Of a DNA stretch of 64,000 nucleotides, positions 33,078 through 43,431 are shown in pieces (position 1 is the stretch's first letter; the number at the start of each line of letters is the position of its first letter). The stretch lies in the NCBI RefSeq assembly GCF_963966145.1, contig NC_091048.1, positions 13,330,001-13,394,000 of the forward strand. Reading direction: 5' to 3'. Origin of the DNA: Tenebrio molitor. Lineage: Eukaryota; Arthropoda; Insecta; Coleoptera; Tenebrionidae. The notes beneath the pieces were generated by a model. That model was not told where the DNA came from. It saw nothing but the letters and a program-made list of their open reading frames with translations, and did not search any database. Both the position numbers and the translations under genes were made by a program.

Positions 33078-34991
33078 CACAGAATAGAGTGAGAACAACA
33101 TAAAAAAATTGAAAAAAACTTTTTTCCCACCTTCAATTAAAAGTTACAGGGTGTTAAAGTTAGAAAATTTTAACCAAAAATGTTCTTGAAAACAAATTTA
33201 ATTTTTTTTGTTCCAATTATTTTAGACAGAGTAATCATTCAATTCCAATAACATTCACTAATTATATTATTTTTCTTTTAGTCCATTTGATTTTTTAAAA
33301 TCCGAAATTTAAAATTTTTGTTACACAATTTTTATTAATTTAAATCTTGGTCAATTAATCATTAATTAATTAATTTTAAAAGAATTATCAAAATGGCCAA
33401 GGAAGTAGGTCTACATATTAACCCAAATAAATGTGAACTTTTTTTTTTGTTCTGATACTGTTGATGAAGATGTCTTAAGAAAATTCAAATCGCTAACATC
33501 AGAAATTCTAGTAGTAAACAAAAATAATTTAGAATTACTTGGAAGCCCAATTTTTGAAGATGGTTTTGATTTCATTGCCAAAAAGAAAATTGAAAAAGTT
33601 TTTCTTCTTTTGAAAAATATAGAACAAGAAAATTTAAACTCACACACGGCTTATTTTTTGGTAAAAAATTGTCTCTTTGTTCCAAGATTAAATTTTTTAC
33701 TTAGAACATCTCCCTTTTGGAAATTTCCCATTTGTATTAAATCAATAGACAATGCTATTCGTAACAGTTTACAAAAATTTTTAAACATAAAGTTTAATGA
33801 AAATCAATGGACTCTTGCTTCCCTTCCTATTTCAAATGGTGGTCTCGGTATTAGGAAAATTCAAGATATCTCTATGCCAGCCTTCCTTGGTTCAATACAT
33901 GGTGTTCACGACCTAGTCTTTCAAATATTACCAAAAACGGACAAAAAGGTTAGTGTTCATTTTGCTGAAGAAGCTATTGGATTATGGATTGAATTAAATG
34001 GTAAAACATTTTTACAAAAAGGCTGGGATATAATCAATACAACAAGAATCATCGCCAATGAAATTAATCTTTTTGATAAAATTGGTTCAGCTCGTTTTCT
34101 GGCCGCACAAAGAAAGGAATCTAATGCTTGGCTTCATGCCTTTCCCTCAAGAAACATCGGTACATTTATGGATAACAAGATTTTACAAATATGTGTAGCA
34201 AATCGCTTTGGTGTTGAAATTTTTGAGAAACATACTTGCCACTGCGGCTTTACAGTTTCAAATGATGGCCGTCACGGACTTAGTTGTGCTAAAAATAAGG
34301 GCAGATTTTCAAGACATTCAGATTTAAATCAAATTATCCAGCGAGCCTTAAGTTCTATCCACATTTCCTCCTCTCTTGAACCATGTGGCCTCTTGAGAGA
34401 CGATGGCAAAAGACCTGATGGTGCTACACTCATTCCATGGAGTAAAGGTCAACGCCTAATATGGGATGTAACATGTGTTGACACTTTAACTGATTCTTAC
34501 ATAAGAAAAACTTCCATAATTGCAGGATCAGCTGCCGAAGAAGCAAGTAAACGAAAACATGACAAATATAAAAATTTAAAGTCTGCAAATTATATTTTTA
34601 AAGCATTAGCTTTCGAAACGTTAGGTCCATGGAGTTTGGAATGTAAAACATTTATCGATTTCATTGGTGCAAAACTTATGATTGAATCCGGAGATTCTAG
34701 AGCAAAATTTTTCTTCTACCAAAGAATCTCATTGGCAATTCAACGTGGAAATGCTGCAAGTATATTAGGCACTCTGCCTTATGTAACTCCACTTGAAGAA
34801 GTGCATTGTTTATGATTTATATCTATATGTACATTTAATTATTACTTGTTTATTAAATTTTACTACCCCATTAATCATATGCTTTTAAATGTAAAAAGAA
34901 ATCAAAACCTGAAGAAATAAGAAAAAACAAAAAAGCATCAGGGGAATATTTGTATTTTTTTTTTCACGTTCCTCTAACTCTACTTTACACG
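33078..34991 (+). mobile_element. 5'-truncated non-LTR-like retroelement with 14-bp target duplication
   Basis: ATTACAAGTAGTTG at 33064-33077 is repeated exactly at 34992-35005, bracketing 1,914 bp. Long variable duplications fit target-primed reverse transcription. The duplicated bases are the loop and one loop-side stem of the hairpin MITE. The coding part occupies 33380-34815; 33078-33370 is non-coding or decayed, and the 3' end lacks a clear poly(A). Confidence 0.75.
33433..34815 (+). CDS. Retroelement protein: end of reverse transcriptase, CCHC motif, PD-(D/E)XK-like domain
   Basis: The 460-codon frame opens at GTG 33433. Homology begins earlier at 33370 (MAKEVGLHINPNKCEL, the stretch after the catalytic YxDD box), with one extra T in a T-run shifting the frame. 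Residues 34-100 carry LLGSPIF and LLRTSPFWKFP; 130-150 LPISNGGLGIRKI; 269-285 a C-x-C-x9-H-x3-C motif; 319-329 GLLRDDGKRPD; 344-347 WDVT; 387-396 IFKALAFETL; and near the end QRGNAASILGT. The CCHC knuckle followed by RPD..DVT resembles the order in R2-type LINEs with a restriction-like endonuclease. Close relatives of this protein are, as I recall, common in molluscs and cnidarians. 5' truncated, so not autonomous. Confidence 0.7.
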   Translation: MNFFFCSDTVDEDVLRKFKSLTSEILVVNKNNLELLGSPIFEDGFDFIAKKKIEKVFLLLKNIEQENLNSHTAYFLVKNCLFVPRLNFLLRTSPFWKFPICIKSIDNAIRNSLQKFLNIKFNENQWTLASLPISNGGLGIRKIQDISMPAFLGSIHGVHDLVFQILPKTDKKVSVHFAEEAIGLWIELNGKTFLQKGWDIINTTRIIANEINLFDKIGSARFLAAQRKESNAWLHAFPSRNIGTFMDNKILQICVANRFGVEIFEKHTCHCGFTVSNDGRHGLSCAKNKGRFSRHSDLNQIIQRALSSIHISSSLEPCGLLRDDGKRPDGATLIPWSKGQRLIWDVTCVDTLTDSYIRKTSIIAGSAAEEASKRKHDKYKNLKSANYIFKALAFETLGPWSLECKTFIDFIGAKLMIESGDSRAKFFFYQRISLAIQRGNAASILGTLPYVTPLEEVHCL

Positions 34992-35149
34992 ATTACAAGT
35001 AGTTGGTGCGGTCGTTTTGATACACCCTGTATACTCTGAAAATGGAAAATGTCAAGAGAAAATATTATATTGATAACTGACACAAAAACCAATATTTTTA
35101 GATCATTTGCCATTACCAATCTAAACTGGGTTGAAACTGTGAAGAAATA

Positions 35150-35392
35150 CAGAGTGATCACAAAAAAACGCCCCTGCTTATATCTTTCTTATTTGACATC
35201 CGATTTCAACGAGCAATACATCAATTTAAAGGGTTTAAAAAGTACTATAAACTGGATATAAAATGTTGCCCTTAGCAACCCTCCATTGCAATAGTCAAGG
35301 GTCAACTTTATTTGTTTTAATGGCAACATACAATTTTTTTGGTACAGTTAGATTCATCATCTTTTTCTGAGTTCAAAAATATAGCACACCTG
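35150..35392 (+). mobile_element. MITE, left member of a mirrored pair
   Basis: Starts CAGAGTGATCACAAAAAAAC and ends GCACACCTG, with TA on both sides (35148-35149, 35393-35394). The inverted partner is at 35860-36103. Confidence 0.85.
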
Positions 35393-35426
35393 TATATTTA
35401 AATATCATTCTAATTTCTAATTCTAA

Positions 35427-35806
35427 TAGGAATAAGTAGAACTTTATTCGTAACAGGCCATGAATTACTTATGAAGACATTTTTGTAGTCATGGAAACAA
35501 TATTTATTAAGTAATACAAACAATAAAAATAACAATAATTTTTTTTCAACTGATCTGTTCAAATTGAGCACCATTTTGTTCGAGACACTTCGCGTGGCAT
35601 TCAGAAGGCTTTCAGGTGGCGTTTCTCTGCAAGTAGTAATTTCTATTATTTCCGAAATATGCTTGCAACATATCCACAATTTCATTAATGACGACAAATA
35701 AAGTTTATTTTCAAAATAAATATTTATTTTTTTGTGTTTCCATGGCTAGAAGAATATCTTAATTAATTCATGGCCTGTTACGAATAAAGTTCTACTTATT
35801 CCTAAT
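35427..35806. mobile_element. Inverted-repeat element between the mirrored MITEs
   Basis: About 48-bp inverted ends (TAGGAATAAGTAGAACTTTA; TAAAGTTCTACTTATTCCTA). The interior is unrecognised. Confidence 0.8.
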
Positions 35807-35859
35807 GATTTGTAATTGAATTTCATTTATTTCTTATGTTACAATAACATTTAAATATA

Positions 35860-36103
35860 CAGGGTGTGCTATATTTTTTAACTCAAAAAAACATAGTGAA
35901 TCTAACTGTACCAAAAAAAATATATATTGCTATTTTAAAAATTTAAGTTGACCCTTGACCCTTGTAAGACAGGGTTGCTAAGGGCAACATTTTATATCCA
36001 GTTTATAATACTTTTTGAACCCTTTAATTTGATGTACCGCTCGTTGAAATCGGATTTCAAATAAGAAAGATAGAAGCTGGGGCGTTTTTTTGTGATCACT
36101 CTG
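35860..36103 (-). mobile_element. MITE, right member of a mirrored pair
   Basis: Inverse of 35150-35392, with TA at 35858-35859 and 36104-36105. Includes the shared phrase CGTTGAAATCGGATTTCAAA. Confidence 0.85.
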
Positions 36104-36203
36104 TATATGGAAGTCAGGTTAAATTGGTATTAATAAAATTGACAAATATTTGAACCTTGATTGCCCTATGGACACAAGATTGAAGTTCCTAAAATGATTC
36201 GTG

Positions 36204-36534
36204 ATGACTGAAGAACTTCCTTCAACATCAAAAACAAAATGTACTGTGTTGCAGCTACAGCTCAAACAATGGTGAGTTGTGTCACAAACTTCGATACAGT
36301 GCTTTAATCTACTTGAATTTTTAGCACTTGCTTCCAATATAACTATGTACCAGCAGACAATTCCATCACCAGTACCGTAAGAGAAGCACCAGTACCGTAA
36401 GAGAAGCACCAGTACAACATATTGACATTCAACCCAGAAGTAATAAAGCTGACAGTTACCAAATTGTTTCTGCATTGTTCTCTAAAGTGGAGAATTGTAA
36501 CAATAATGTTTACAACTGTAATTTTACAAAATAA
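36204..36534 (+). pseudogene. Possible small two-exon gene disrupted by a 20-bp duplication
   Basis: ATG 36204 opens MTEELPSTSKTKCTVLQLQL (22 codons plus 2 nt), then the donor G|GTGAGT at 36272. The acceptor TTTTTAG ends at 36324 (53-nt intron). The second exon reads TCFQYNYVPADNSITSTV before a 20-bp tandem duplication (36371-36390 and 36391-36410) throws it out of frame. With a single copy of that unit the frame would run to TAA at 36532-36534, just before an AATAAA. I do not recognise the protein. The minus-strand frame over the same region is a shadow. If the duplication is an assembly error the gene may be intact. Confidence 0.4.
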
Positions 36535-36628
36535 ATTATGTTAATAATGTTGCAAATTATTAAAATGTCTTGTACTTAACCACTACTTCCTGGTGAAAAC
36601 GAATCATCTTTCTTCAGGTGAATAGGTA

Positions 36629-36861
36629 CAGTGGGGAGCACGGAATTTCGTACGCCAATTTGTACGTCATTAAAAAAAAACTATCTAGTCTAAGCTTTTT
36701 TGTCATTATAATCAATAATGAGGTGGGATACGCATGATATATGTGATCATGACTGATGTTTCACCTAAAATGTAACGAAACTGCCGCCAGTAGGTATCTC
36801 ATTTTAATAAAATTAAGTCAGTGAAATGTCCAATGTGTGCGAAATTCCGTACTCGCCACTG
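36629..36861. mobile_element. 233-bp MITE, CAGTGG ends, TA duplication
   Basis: Inverted ends (CAGTGGGGAGCACGGAATTT) with TA at 36627-36628 and 36862-36863. Confidence 0.85.
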
Positions 36862-36863
36862 TA

Positions 36864-37581
36864 CAAGATTTTGGAGTTAGAATGTTTTGTATATTTTTAT
36901 TTTTCTGTTGCACTTTAGCACTAACAGCTAGTACTGGATAAAGTAGGTACACAAAACCATATATCAACTTCTGTGGTTTAGTTTTATTGTGCAATTTTGC
37001 AGATATTTATGAAATACCTGACAATTGTCAAACTTTTTGACATATACAGCTGCCAACCCAATAGGTTGTATTTTCCCTGTTACGATTATTTTCTTTTTCG
37101 ATCGATATAAATTAAACAAACACATTTATCGGAAAAATTATACAGGGAAACGTGTTTTTTTTTACACTAAATTAAAGTAACGTATGGACACTCTAATTTT
37201 AAAGTAACTGTGAAAAGAATAAATCAACGGTATCCGCACATTTTTCCCGTACTCCACCAGATTTTTCCCACACTCCACTAGAAATTTTTGACATTGTTCG
37301 GGAAATCGCACCTCCCTTGACCTAAAGTCCAGATTGGGAGGCCGAAAACAAATTTTTAGCAACACTATTTGTGTACCTTTACATTCGTAAGTGCCAAAAT
37401 TTATAATCAAAAATACAAAATGTTGGCAGTAAGTGTACATGCTAAATCAGAATTTCTAGTAAGTCGACATGCTAAAATCTATATGTTAATAACTCAGTAA
37501 CAAGAGCTATAATTTTAATTTCTTTGATAGCTGCCAATAGGTTTCATCCATGGGAGTCGGAATAAAAAAAAAAATTAATTT
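36864..37581. other. No gene recognised
   Basis: AT-rich. A 92-codon minus frame at 37162-37440 is not recognised. A short repeat TTTCCC(A/G)CACTCCAC occurs at about 37245-37285. Confidence 0.4.
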
Positions 37582-38058
37582 TCAAGCAACTCGAGTTACT
37601 ACGTTTCTACGATTGTACGGCAGAACTGTTCCAGATGCAGACGTCCAAGGTTTATTCTTCGTTTCTCTAGTTACATGTATTTTGGCTTGATTGTCTTGAG
37701 CACGTCTGTTTGTTTCTTCGACTATTATATTTATTATATGTTGATCAAATAATGCATCTAAATATTGTATCGGATCAGTCTCGTCAAGTAACTGAAGATT
37801 AATTGAAGGAATTCCAGTGAACGAAATATCTTCAGGATCTTGTTCCGGATCGGTCCATTCCTCATCATGTCCATGTTGAATAAGTTGTGGATTATCTTCT
37901 TCGGTGTCATCTTCATCTAATAATCCTTCAGGATTTTCTGCTGACCCTGTTTCAGAACTTTCTGCATCTGAAGATGGCCTATATTCACTGTCATCGTCAG
38001 TGTAATACGGATTTTCTTCAGATGAAAATGTGACACCATCAAGGCTAGAGTCACTCAT
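37582..38058 (-). pseudogene. piggyBac-type transposase, N-terminal region only
   Basis: 158 codons from ATG 38058. The first 80 residues are strongly acidic and serine-rich (SEENPYYTDDDSEYRPSSDA), then INLQLLDETDPIQYLDALF and IIVEETNRRAQDNQAK, the ETN.yA box that opens the DDE_Tnp_1_7 domain of piggyBac/PGBD proteins. The frame then goes out of homology and stops near a TTAA at 37577-37580. The catalytic aspartates are absent. It may be a decayed element or a MITE-like derivative. Confidence 0.65.
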
Positions 38059-38770
38059 AGCTTCCGCGAGCTCTGCTTCAGATAAAAAAAAAATTCGGGT
38101 CTTTTATGGATATTTTCAGTTTTTTAGATGTACTCACTAGGTCTGCAATAAAAATTAAGGGCAAGATAAAGTTGAATTACAGACAATATCGGCTTTAGAT
38201 TTTGGAAAAAACAGAGTTAAGGAAAAGTTAATGAAATAGGTACTCACCCAGAGTTATTGTTGCTATTGCTCCTAGTTCCAAATATTTTATTGTTAGAAAC
38301 TCAATTGGAAAACGAACTACAACGCACGTGAACAGAAAATTACAGGTTAGGAGTTTCAAATATCCCAACGTGCAATATATTGTAGGGTCACACAGACCAT
38401 CAACAGAATTAAGACTTTTAAAACCCGTATAAAACATGGGAGACAGTGACAACACTAGCGCTGCTCTAGCGTTAGGCCAAACTAAATTACTGAATTTACT
38501 CGTTAATCCGATCGGGAATTTCCGTTTAAAAAGAAGGTTGATTTGAATATTAATTAATAATGTCATCAGTAATTTAGAATTTTCTAATTTCTGTCAAGGT
38601 TTAGTCAATAAATTCTATAAATTGTTCTAAACCAGTATCTTGAGATAATTTTTCGCTATCTTTTTATTTGGTATGTAAGTTATCTTTTTCTTTTTGAAAA
38701 AGTACGAAATATGGTTTTTCAGATCGCAATTTTTATTTTATTTATTTGGATACGGGAAAAATTAAACATA
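38059..38770. repeat. Intergenic repeat; 38390-38640 duplicated at 41515-41755
   Basis: CATCAACAGAATTAAGACTT through TAAATTGTTCTA is repeated with few differences 3.1 kb to the right. It includes GCGCTGCTCTAGCGTTAGGC. 38640-38770 leads into the THAP copy. Confidence 0.7.
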
Positions 38771-39569
38771 AATGCTTTGTAAACAACAAGATCGGCGATA
38801 AAAAATAACATTTTAAATTTCCAAAATTAGAAGAACAAAGAAAACGATGGATAGAAGCTTTAGGTAAATGTTGCACCACCCTTCAAAACAGATACCTAAT
38901 GCCTTTATTTGCGAGAAACATTTTAGCAACAATTTCTTTACTCAAAAAACAAAACTCAATAAATACGCCCTGCCGTCGATTTTTCTTCGTGAAGACAAAC
39001 AAACTTCAATATTATCCGTTCACTTGACATCCGCACTGTCAGGTTGACAAGCTGTTGGTAATATTTAAAATCCCTATTATACTAACTTGGTAATTTACGT
39101 AAAATAATGTTGCCACATTAGAAAGGCATATGAGTCATTTATCTATTGCTGATGTTCCTCCAACAATTATTTCTCTTGCCGCGTCCGATTCAGGATCAGA
39201 ATTGGAGTTCTATTCTGAGGAAGATTTAGATGCAATACCTTAAATAGCGTTAAATAAAATAATTTGAAACACCAGTTTATAATCCAACTTCTTCTATCTG
39301 ACAGTAGCAATTTATTTATCACTAGATTTAATGTACACTCAAAAGAAAAGTCGAAATTTTGTACATTCGACCAATTTGAATAAAAAATGACACTGACAGT
39401 GCGGATGTCAGGTGAACGGATAATAAACAATGTTAGACCAGCTGAACAAATTGAAAATTCTACGATTACTGAAAATCCCACTGTAGAGAATCTAATCCTT
39501 CCTGTTATGCCCAAGGCCCAAAATAGACACCCACCAAAATCTTCTAGTGTGTTGCAAGTACCTACTTGA
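38771..39569 (+). pseudogene. THAP-domain transposase-like relic, copy 1
   Basis: KCFVNNKIGDKK, slip, FKFPKLEEQRKRWIEALG, slip, FICEKHFSNNFF and YALPSIFLREDKQ. These give the C..C, FKFP, W, CxxH (CEKH) and ALPSIF hallmarks of a THAP zinc finger, except that one Cys is Asn. A MITE (39012-39423) interrupts it, after which it continues RPAEQIENSTITENP to the stop at 39567-39569. Several frame slips make it non-functional. A second copy lies at 42230-43892. Confidence 0.65.
39012..39423. mobile_element. 412-bp TIR element inserted at TA in THAP copy 1
   Basis: About 28-bp inverted ends (TTATCCGTTCAC..GACATCCGCACTGTCAG), TA at 39010-39011 and 39424-39425. The uninterrupted site is seen at about 42476 (CTTCAATAAACAATG). 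It carries a 36-codon acidic frame from ATG 39131 (DSGSELEFYSEEDLDAIP), possibly a first exon relic. Confidence 0.85.
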
Positions 39570-39779
39570 ATGCAAGAAAGTTAGTAGTCTTACTTCAAAA
39601 GGTAGAAACATTTATTACATGGACCGAAATCTGAAAAACAATTTCAAAATTAAAAATTTTTTTGCACGATTCTAAAAATATCTAGAAATTTTAAAAGTTA
39701 ACGCAAAATCAAATTATTAAACTAGATCTACCTTCAATTCAGTTTCACTCGCATTTTAAACTAGCCCACTCGTGCCCAA

Positions 39780-41140
39780 AAAAATCCCAATTTACACAGA
39801 AACAAGTTTAATGAACTACTAATTTGTTGTATATATTAGAATTTGTATTAAAATGTTTAATACTTAATTAGTCGTTTTTATTTTATTTTTTAAATAAGTA
39901 CATATCAGTAAATCAAATTGAAAAAATAGGCAACTAGGTATACAGAAACTAGTCAGATAGGCAACTTGTTATACATTAGTTTGGCCTAACGCTCGGGCAG
40001 CGCCACTTGAGCGCGTCCCCGAAAATGTAATCCCACTTGACAGTCTTAGTATAGTTTAATTGTCTGTGTAGGATCACACAGACAATTAAACATAGTAAGA
40101 CTGTCTAGATCTATTCAAATTTCAGAGACGCGCGATACTAGCGACGCGCTAACGTAGGGCCGAACTAGATGTATAATAAGTTGCATATTCCTCAATTATT
40201 GCATTCGAATGTATAATTAGTTGCATACCGACATATTTTTTTGTTTTCATTTACCTATTTTTCATATTATGGTTTTATTTATTAAAAAAAACAAAGACAA
40301 ACAATTATCCAAACATTTTATTTCATTATTTTTAGAGTTTTCTTATAAAGTTTTTAATTTTGAAATTGTTTTTCGCTTATAACGATCTATGTAATAGATT
40401 ATCTTTTCTCTGAGATTGAGTTCACAAATTTTGGTACGTTGAAAAACCTATAACACTTTGCCTGAGAAGTTTGTTCAATGTGCACGTTCTGGGACAACTT
40501 CAGGATCAGGAATCACAACTTCTGTAATTTACATAGTCATTAAAATCTTCGAATTGTCTGGGAAAACTGTTATTTTGTGACACTGTGAATTTGGAACGAA
40601 AAACTGATGGGAATGGCACGGCACACCTATAAAATCTAGTTTTTTGAGAACTTTTCTGAAGAGTGGTCTTGCCAAATGAGTGAATTTTGTAATTTTGAAG
40701 GAAGTATTCCAGAAGTATCTAAAACCTTTATCCACCTTTTTTCAATTCTGAAAATAACATGTTTTGTAATAACTTTTTTTTCGAAAGTATTAGGTACTTA
40801 CCCAATACGAACTTTTTGATCAAAAACTATTCAAACAAGTTAGTCAGGCTTCGCAGGCATCGCAGGTAGAAGAGGCTCGGGACACGTACGAAAGTCGTTT
40901 TGGATTATTTTATAATTTTTATCATAACGAAATTGATTAACAAATTTTTGACAATCATTAATAAAGATTTTTGAAACGAACAAATTTGATTTTATGAATA
41001 AATCATATTTCCCGCTGTCAACGTAAATAGCCGATTCATCATCGACTAAATACGGTTATTTAGTTCGGCCCTACGCTAGGGTTGCGCTAGCATCGTCCAC
41101 GTCTCCTAGGTTTTATATAGACTTTAACCACGGCCTCCTA
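39780..41140 (+). repeat. Large dispersed repeat, copy A
   Basis: Three parts recur elsewhere: 39790-40090 (also 41222-41505, 44030-44312), 40370-40740 (also 44420-44840) and 40860-41140 (also 49385-49690). A hairpin at 40041-40107 pairs GACAGTCTTAGTATAG with its reverse. Ends include GGCCTAACGCT and GGCCCTACGCTAG. The source element is unknown. Confidence 0.7.
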
Positions 41141-41221
41141 GATTAATAAGAGACTCGTCTCTTATCCGGCCTGTCGCATTCGATAAATGTCTGTTTTTCA
41201 AAATTCCCATAGACAACACAG

Positions 41222-41755
41222 TAAACCTACACACAAACTCGTTTAATGAACTACTAATTTGTTGTATATGTTAGAATTTGTATTAAAATGTTTAATTCTT
41301 AATTAGTCGTTTTTATTTTTTTTAAATAAGTATCAATTTAAATTAAATTGAAAAAAAAATAGGCAACTAGGTATACAGAAACTAGTCAGATATGCAACTT
41401 GTTATACATTAGTTTGGCCTAACGCTCGGGCAGCGCCACTTGAGCGCGTCACCAAAAATGTAATCCCTTTTGACAGTCTTACTATAGTTTAATTGTCTGT
41501 GCCACAGACCATCAACAGAATTAAGACTTTCAAAACCCGTATAAAACATGGGAGACACTGACAACACTAGCGCTGCTCTAGCGTTAGGCCAAACTAAATT
41601 ACCGAATTTACTCGTTAATCCGATCGGGAATATCCGTTTAAAAAGGAAGGTTGATTTGAATATTAATTAATAATGTCATCAGTAATTTTGAATTTTCTAA
41701 TTTCTGTCAAGGTTTAGTCAATAAATTTTATAAATTGTTCTACAATAGTTATTTT
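41222..41755 (+). repeat. Second partial set of the same repeats
   Basis: 41222-41505 matches 39790-40090 and 41515-41755 matches 38390-38640, now side by side. This is a rearranged copy. Confidence 0.7.
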
Positions 41756-41763
41756 TATATTAA

Positions 41764-41865
41764 GTGCGTGAAGAGAGTGTTTTTTGTGCATGAAAAGGTC
41801 TTTTACGCCGAGACGAAGGTCGAGGCAGTATAAGCCTTTGAATGCACAAAAACATCTTCACGCAC
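41764..41865. repeat. Fold-back with CGAG..CGAG tip
   Basis: Arms GTGCGTGAAGA/TCTTCACGCAC and TTTTTTGTGCAT/ATGCACAAAAA. The tip GC-CGAG-AC-GAAG-GT-CGAG-GC spans 41807-41826. A further GCGTGAAGTGAAACACAG stretch follows near 41990. Confidence 0.85.
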
Positions 41866-42789
41866 GAAATATAAACAATATTTTTTCTATAATTGATTCA
41901 AAAAATTGAAATTAAAAATTCAAATTTTTGAAGGAACTCTGAAGTTTCAATGCAGTGACCATGTTGCTAGGTAACTAATAAAATACAGTGCGTGAAGTGA
42001 AACACAGAAATAGTCGTGTGCGTGAAATCGCATTTCACACACTGTTTTGTATGGTTTCTATGGTTTCGATCTTACTAACAATGCAAAAAGAAATACACCT
42101 TAGAAAATGACCCACTTCAGGCACCGATAACTATGCGTGAATTTCAATCTTATCTTTTTCTTTTTGAAAAAGTACGAAATATGGTTTTTCAGATCGCAAT
42201 TTTTATTTTATTTATTTGGATATGGGAAAAATTAAACATAAATGCTTTGTAAACAACAAAATCGGCGATAAAAAATAAACATTTTAAATTTCAAAAATTA
42301 GAAGAACAAAGGAAACGATGGATAGAAGCTTTAGGTAAATGTTGCACCACCCTTCAAAACAGATAATGCCTTTATTTTCGAGAAACATTTTAGCAACAAT
42401 TTCTTTACTCAAAAAACAAAACCCCATAAATACGCCCTGCCGTCGATTTTTCTTCGTGAAGAGAAACAAACTTCAATAAACAATGTTAGACCAGGGGGTC
42501 TATTCTTCAATTTCGATTAGTTTATGTCGCACACGACATATCTCGAACGGTTGTTGTCGCACACTACAAATATTTTCTATTCTTGAATACCATGCGAAAA
42601 ACATTTCTCGCACACGGAATATTGACGAGTGGTCTATATGACAACATGGCAATTTTTGAATTAATTTGACAAAATGTTTCACAGAAACCTGTAATTTTAT
42701 ACTTTCATGCTTGCCCAAAATTGAAGGTCAATTGAAGGTATCTATTGAAGCCCATTTGAAGGCATTAATTTTGTTCCCACCTTGTCCTA

Positions 42790-43041
42790 CAGAAACTCTA
42801 GTGGAATTCCACTTTGGTTGTAGATTTATGTTTGTCACTGGAAAATAGAATTTTGTGCTGCAGCAATAATCCTACTGATAAATGCTAATGAACCCCGGTT
42901 GGGGTTCGCAATGTTAGCTTCAATGTTACAGGTAGTGGTAGTGGTATTTATGACAAAGGTTTATTACTTGATGATAAAATCTTATTCTTCGGTTGTTGTT
43001 GTTAAATTTACAACCAAAATCGAATTCTACTAGAATTTCTG
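42790..43041. mobile_element. 252-bp MITE inside the Harbinger-like element
   Basis: Inverted ends (CAGAAA.TCTAGT.GAATTC and TTTGGTTGTA) with TA at 42788-42789 and 43042-43043. Confidence 0.75.
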
Positions 43042-43094
43042 TAGGACTATACACGCGTTGTTAATTTTCTGTGTTTTCGATTTGTCTGTTTGTG

Positions 43095-43214
43095 ATGGCA
43101 AAATAAAAAAAGAAGTCACAATATTTTAGCAATGCTCAAAAAAGTAAATTGGTAGAATTACTACAAAATGTACCGGATCTTTTATCAGGGAAATTCTCAC
43201 CAAGGTTCACATAA
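43095..43214 (+). pseudogene. Myb/SANT-like protein relic of the Harbinger element
   Basis: After ATG 43095 and an early stop the frame reads KKKSQYFSNAQKSKLVELL then LLSGKFSPRFT, like the start of the Myb/SANT-type accessory protein of PIF/Harbinger elements, which partners the transposase for nuclear import and DNA binding. Truncated. Confidence 0.45.
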
Positions 43215-43431
43215 AAAGAAGGGCAAAAAATGTCCATAGGCGAAGTGCGGGTTTGCGATTTGCGATTTGTAGATGAATAAAAGGTTCCACAATACTTTCG
43301 TTAAGCGAAAATGTTTTTGGAAACAATTTTCTGTTATATGTATTTGTAAAAGGACTTTGCCCGTGATAAAACTGACGCCGCTGTCTTTCAAAATCTTCAA
43401 AAAGTACAAACATTTCTTCATCGTTTGCCAT
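43207..43431 (-). pseudogene. Harbinger transposase N-terminus relic
   Basis: MANDEEMFVLFEDFERQRRQ opens at 43431 and runs to SIVEPFIHLQIANR. Position and composition fit the start of a Harbinger transposase placed divergently from the Myb-like gene. The catalytic region is missing. Confidence 0.4.

Larger units (their letters stand above)
33038..35029. mobile_element. Tiny hairpin MITE split by a retroelement
   Basis: CAGGGTGATTCAAAACGA and CGCACC at 33038-33062 face GGTGCGGTCGTTTTGATACA and CCCTG ending at 35029, with TA at 33036-33037 and 35030-35031. Without the insert the MITE is about 65 bp and folds into one hairpin. Confidence 0.8.

Noticed and set aside
36119..36475. 118-codon minus frame rich in hydrophobic residues
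   Set aside because: Better explained as the shadow of a possible spliced plus-strand gene; no signal peptide or domain logic.
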